Source of the DNA: JAUREX01 sp044356825
GTDB lineage: Bacteria; Pseudomonadota; Alphaproteobacteria; Rhodobacterales; Rhodobacteraceae
Length of the DNA: 15,391 nt
Assembly (NCBI GenBank): GCA_044356825.1
Contig: JBIKVM010000052.1
Location: forward strand, 1-15,391
Direction: 5' to 3'
Part shown: piece after piece, positions 14,152 to 15,391 of the stretch
Layout of the letters: every line of letters starts with the position of its first letter
How positions within the stretch are numbered: the first letter of the stretch is position 1
Program-made: the position numbers and the translations under genes
The notes under the pieces: generated by a model
What the model was told of the DNA's origin: nothing
The model's input: the letters and a program-made list of their open reading frames with translations, nothing else
The model's database searches: none

Positions 14152-15305
14152 GCTTCGACGACCTGCCCGAAGAGGATGCCCTCATCCTCGACTCGATCCG
14201 CCGCTGGCTTGATCGCGACGTGCGCCCGCATGTGCTGCGGCTCGAACATGCCGACGAATACCCCGCCGAGATGGTCGCGCAGATGCGCGAGATGGGCCTT
14301 TTCGGCGCGACAATCCCGCAGGAATACGGCGGCCTCGGCCTCTCGGCGACGACCTATGCCCGCATCGTCGAGACTATCGCGAGCGTGTGGATGTCGCTTA
14401 CCGGCATCTTCAACTCGCACCTCATCATGGCGGCCTGCGTCGCACGGCAGGGAACGGAGGCACAGAAGGCGTTCTATCTGCCGAAATTCGCCTCGGGCGA
14501 GATACGGGGCGGCCTTGCACTGACCGAACCCGACGCGGGCACCGATCTGCAGGCGATCCGCACCCGCGCCCGGCGCGACGGCAACGGCTACATCATCAAC
14601 GGGGCGAAGACCTGGATCTCGAACGGGATCCACGGCAGCTGCTTTGCGCTTCTGGTCAAGACCGACCCCGACGCCCAGCCCCGCCACAAGGGCATGAGCA
14701 TGTTCATCGCCCGCAAGGGCGAGGGTTTCCGCGTGTCGCGCAAGCTCGAGAAAATGGGCTACAAGGGCATCGACAGCGCCGAACTCGTGTTCGAGGACTA
14801 TCGCATCAGCGCCGACGACCTGCTCGGCGGCGAGGAAGGGCGCGGGATGCAAGCGGCACTCGGGGGGCTCGAACTCGGGCGGATCAACATCGCGGCGCGC
14901 GGCTGCGGACTGGCGCAGGCCGCACTCATGGACAGCGTGAAATATGCGCAAGTGCGCAAGACCTTCGGCAAGCCCATTGCCGAGCATCAGGCGATCCAGC
15001 TCAAGCTTGGCGAGATGGCGACGCGGGTACAGGCGGCCCGCCTTCTGACCTATGACGCCGCGCGCGCCTATGACCGCGGCCAGCGCTGCGACATGGAGGC
15101 GGGGATGGCGAAGTTCTTCGCCTCCGAGGCCGCGGTCGAGAACAGCCTCGAGGCGATGCGCATCCACGGCGGCTATGGCTATTCCAAGGAATACCACATC
15201 GAGCGCTATTTCCGCGACGCGCCGCTCATGTGCATCGGCGAGGGAACGAACGAGATCCAGCGCATGATCATCGCGCGCCAGATTATCGAGCGGAACCCGG
15301 CGTGA
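14148..15305 (+). CDS. Acyl-CoA dehydrogenase
   Basis: A complete 385-residue FAD-dependent acyl-CoA dehydrogenase. It has an N-terminal helical domain (about 1-120), LALTEPDAGTDLQA (123-136) and NGAKTWISNG (151-160) in the middle beta domain, MGYKGIDSAELVFEDYRI (203-220), and the C-terminal helical bundle with QVRKTFGKPIAEHQAIQLKL. The catalytic base is Glu365 in CIGEGTNEIQR, the position used by short- and medium-chain enzymes. It introduces an alpha,beta double bond into a CoA thioester and passes electrons to ETF. The ATG at 14148 forms an ATGA overlap with the hydratase gene and has GAAGGGA upstream. With the next-gene CoA-transferase and upstream hydratase it forms a desaturation-hydration-cleavage series. 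The chain type is not evident; methylsuccinyl-CoA-like substrates are one option. Confidence 0.95.
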   Translation: MSFDDLPEEDALILDSIRRWLDRDVRPHVLRLEHADEYPAEMVAQMREMGLFGATIPQEYGGLGLSATTYARIVETIASVWMSLTGIFNSHLIMAACVARQGTEAQKAFYLPKFASGEIRGGLALTEPDAGTDLQAIRTRARRDGNGYIINGAKTWISNGIHGSCFALLVKTDPDAQPRHKGMSMFIARKGEGFRVSRKLEKMGYKGIDSAELVFEDYRISADDLLGGEEGRGMQAALGGLELGRINIAARGCGLAQAALMDSVKYAQVRKTFGKPIAEHQAIQLKLGEMATRVQAARLLTYDAARAYDRGQRCDMEAGMAKFFASEAAVENSLEAMRIHGGYGYSKEYHIERYFRDAPLMCIGEGTNEIQRMIIARQIIERNPA

Positions 15306-15391
15306 TCGCCGATCCGCCCCTCGCCGGCGTTCGGATCCTCGCGGTCGAGCAATACGGCGCGGGGCCCTTCGCGAGCATGTATCTCGCCGAC
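15302..15391 (+). CDS. CaiB/BaiF family III CoA-transferase, N-terminal fragment (cut by window end)
   Basis: The first 30 codons read PLAGVRILAVEQYGAGPFASMYLAD after a short leader, the characteristic N-terminus of family III CoA-transferases, which move CoA from one acid thioester to another. The GTG at 15302 forms a GTGA overlap with the acyl-CoA dehydrogenase stop and has GAGCGGA upstream. The catalytic Asp and the rest of the enzyme lie beyond the window. It probably activates the acid substrate for the acyl-CoA dehydrogenase. Confidence 0.88.
   Translation, partial: MIADPPLAGVRILAVEQYGAGPFASMYLAD

Noticed and set aside
1..15391. Mobile elements, CRISPR arrays, tRNA or rRNA genes
   Set aside because: No transposase or integrase motifs, no regularly spaced repeats, and no tRNA or rRNA-like segments were seen. 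The window is almost fully occupied by coding genes.

Overview
The window is very GC-rich, with C or G at most third codon positions. Its genes are tightly packed and mostly overlap by one to four bases. Composition and gene families suggest an alphaproteobacterium, most likely of the Rhodobacterales/Paracoccaceae type. This is an inference from style and families; no rRNA, tRNA or other taxonomic marker is present.

Layout. Positions 1-136 hold the 3' end of an unidentified rightward gene. Positions 203-9167 are one leftward operon. In transcription order it encodes a family 5 (peptide/opine/nickel type) periplasmic binding protein, a strong intercistronic hairpin, two DppB/DppC-type permeases, a fused two-domain ABC ATPase, an SDR dehydrogenase, a GMC-family FAD oxidoreductase and a beta-lactamase-fold serine hydrolase. 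Positions 9168-9375 are a divergent promoter region. Positions 9376 to the window end are a rightward operon: a small HapK/REDY-like protein, a second SDR, a PuuE (allantoinase/cyclic imidase)-like member of the polysaccharide deacetylase superfamily, an MmgE/PrpD protein, a CitE-like (HpcH/HpaI) C-C lyase, a MaoC-type hydratase, an acyl-CoA dehydrogenase and the start of a CaiB/BaiF (family III) CoA-transferase.

How the parts may work together (inference). The ABC importer takes up a small organic molecule. Oxidoreductases and two hydrolases (serine hydrolase and PuuE-like) trim, oxidise or open it. The resulting acid is attached to CoA by the CoA-transferase, desaturated by the acyl-CoA dehydrogenase, hydrated by the MaoC protein and cleaved by the CitE-like lyase into central metabolites. 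The set resembles itaconate or mesaconate/methylsuccinate type degradation (CoA-transferase, hydratase, citramalyl-CoA-type lyase) with an unusual hydrolytic front end. I do not recognise it as a named pathway.

Control. The divergent region carries two near-identical palindromes, ATTTGTCCAGACAAAT at 9206-9221 and a near copy at 9307-9321. Each lies 19-20 bases downstream of a perfect TTGACA facing its own operon. This suggests that one regulator, whose gene is not in the window, controls both transcription units. The most distinctive protein feature is the fused ABC ATPase. Its departures from consensus (switch His to Gln, signature LGAST, altered D-loop) all map to the same one of its two composite ATP sites.
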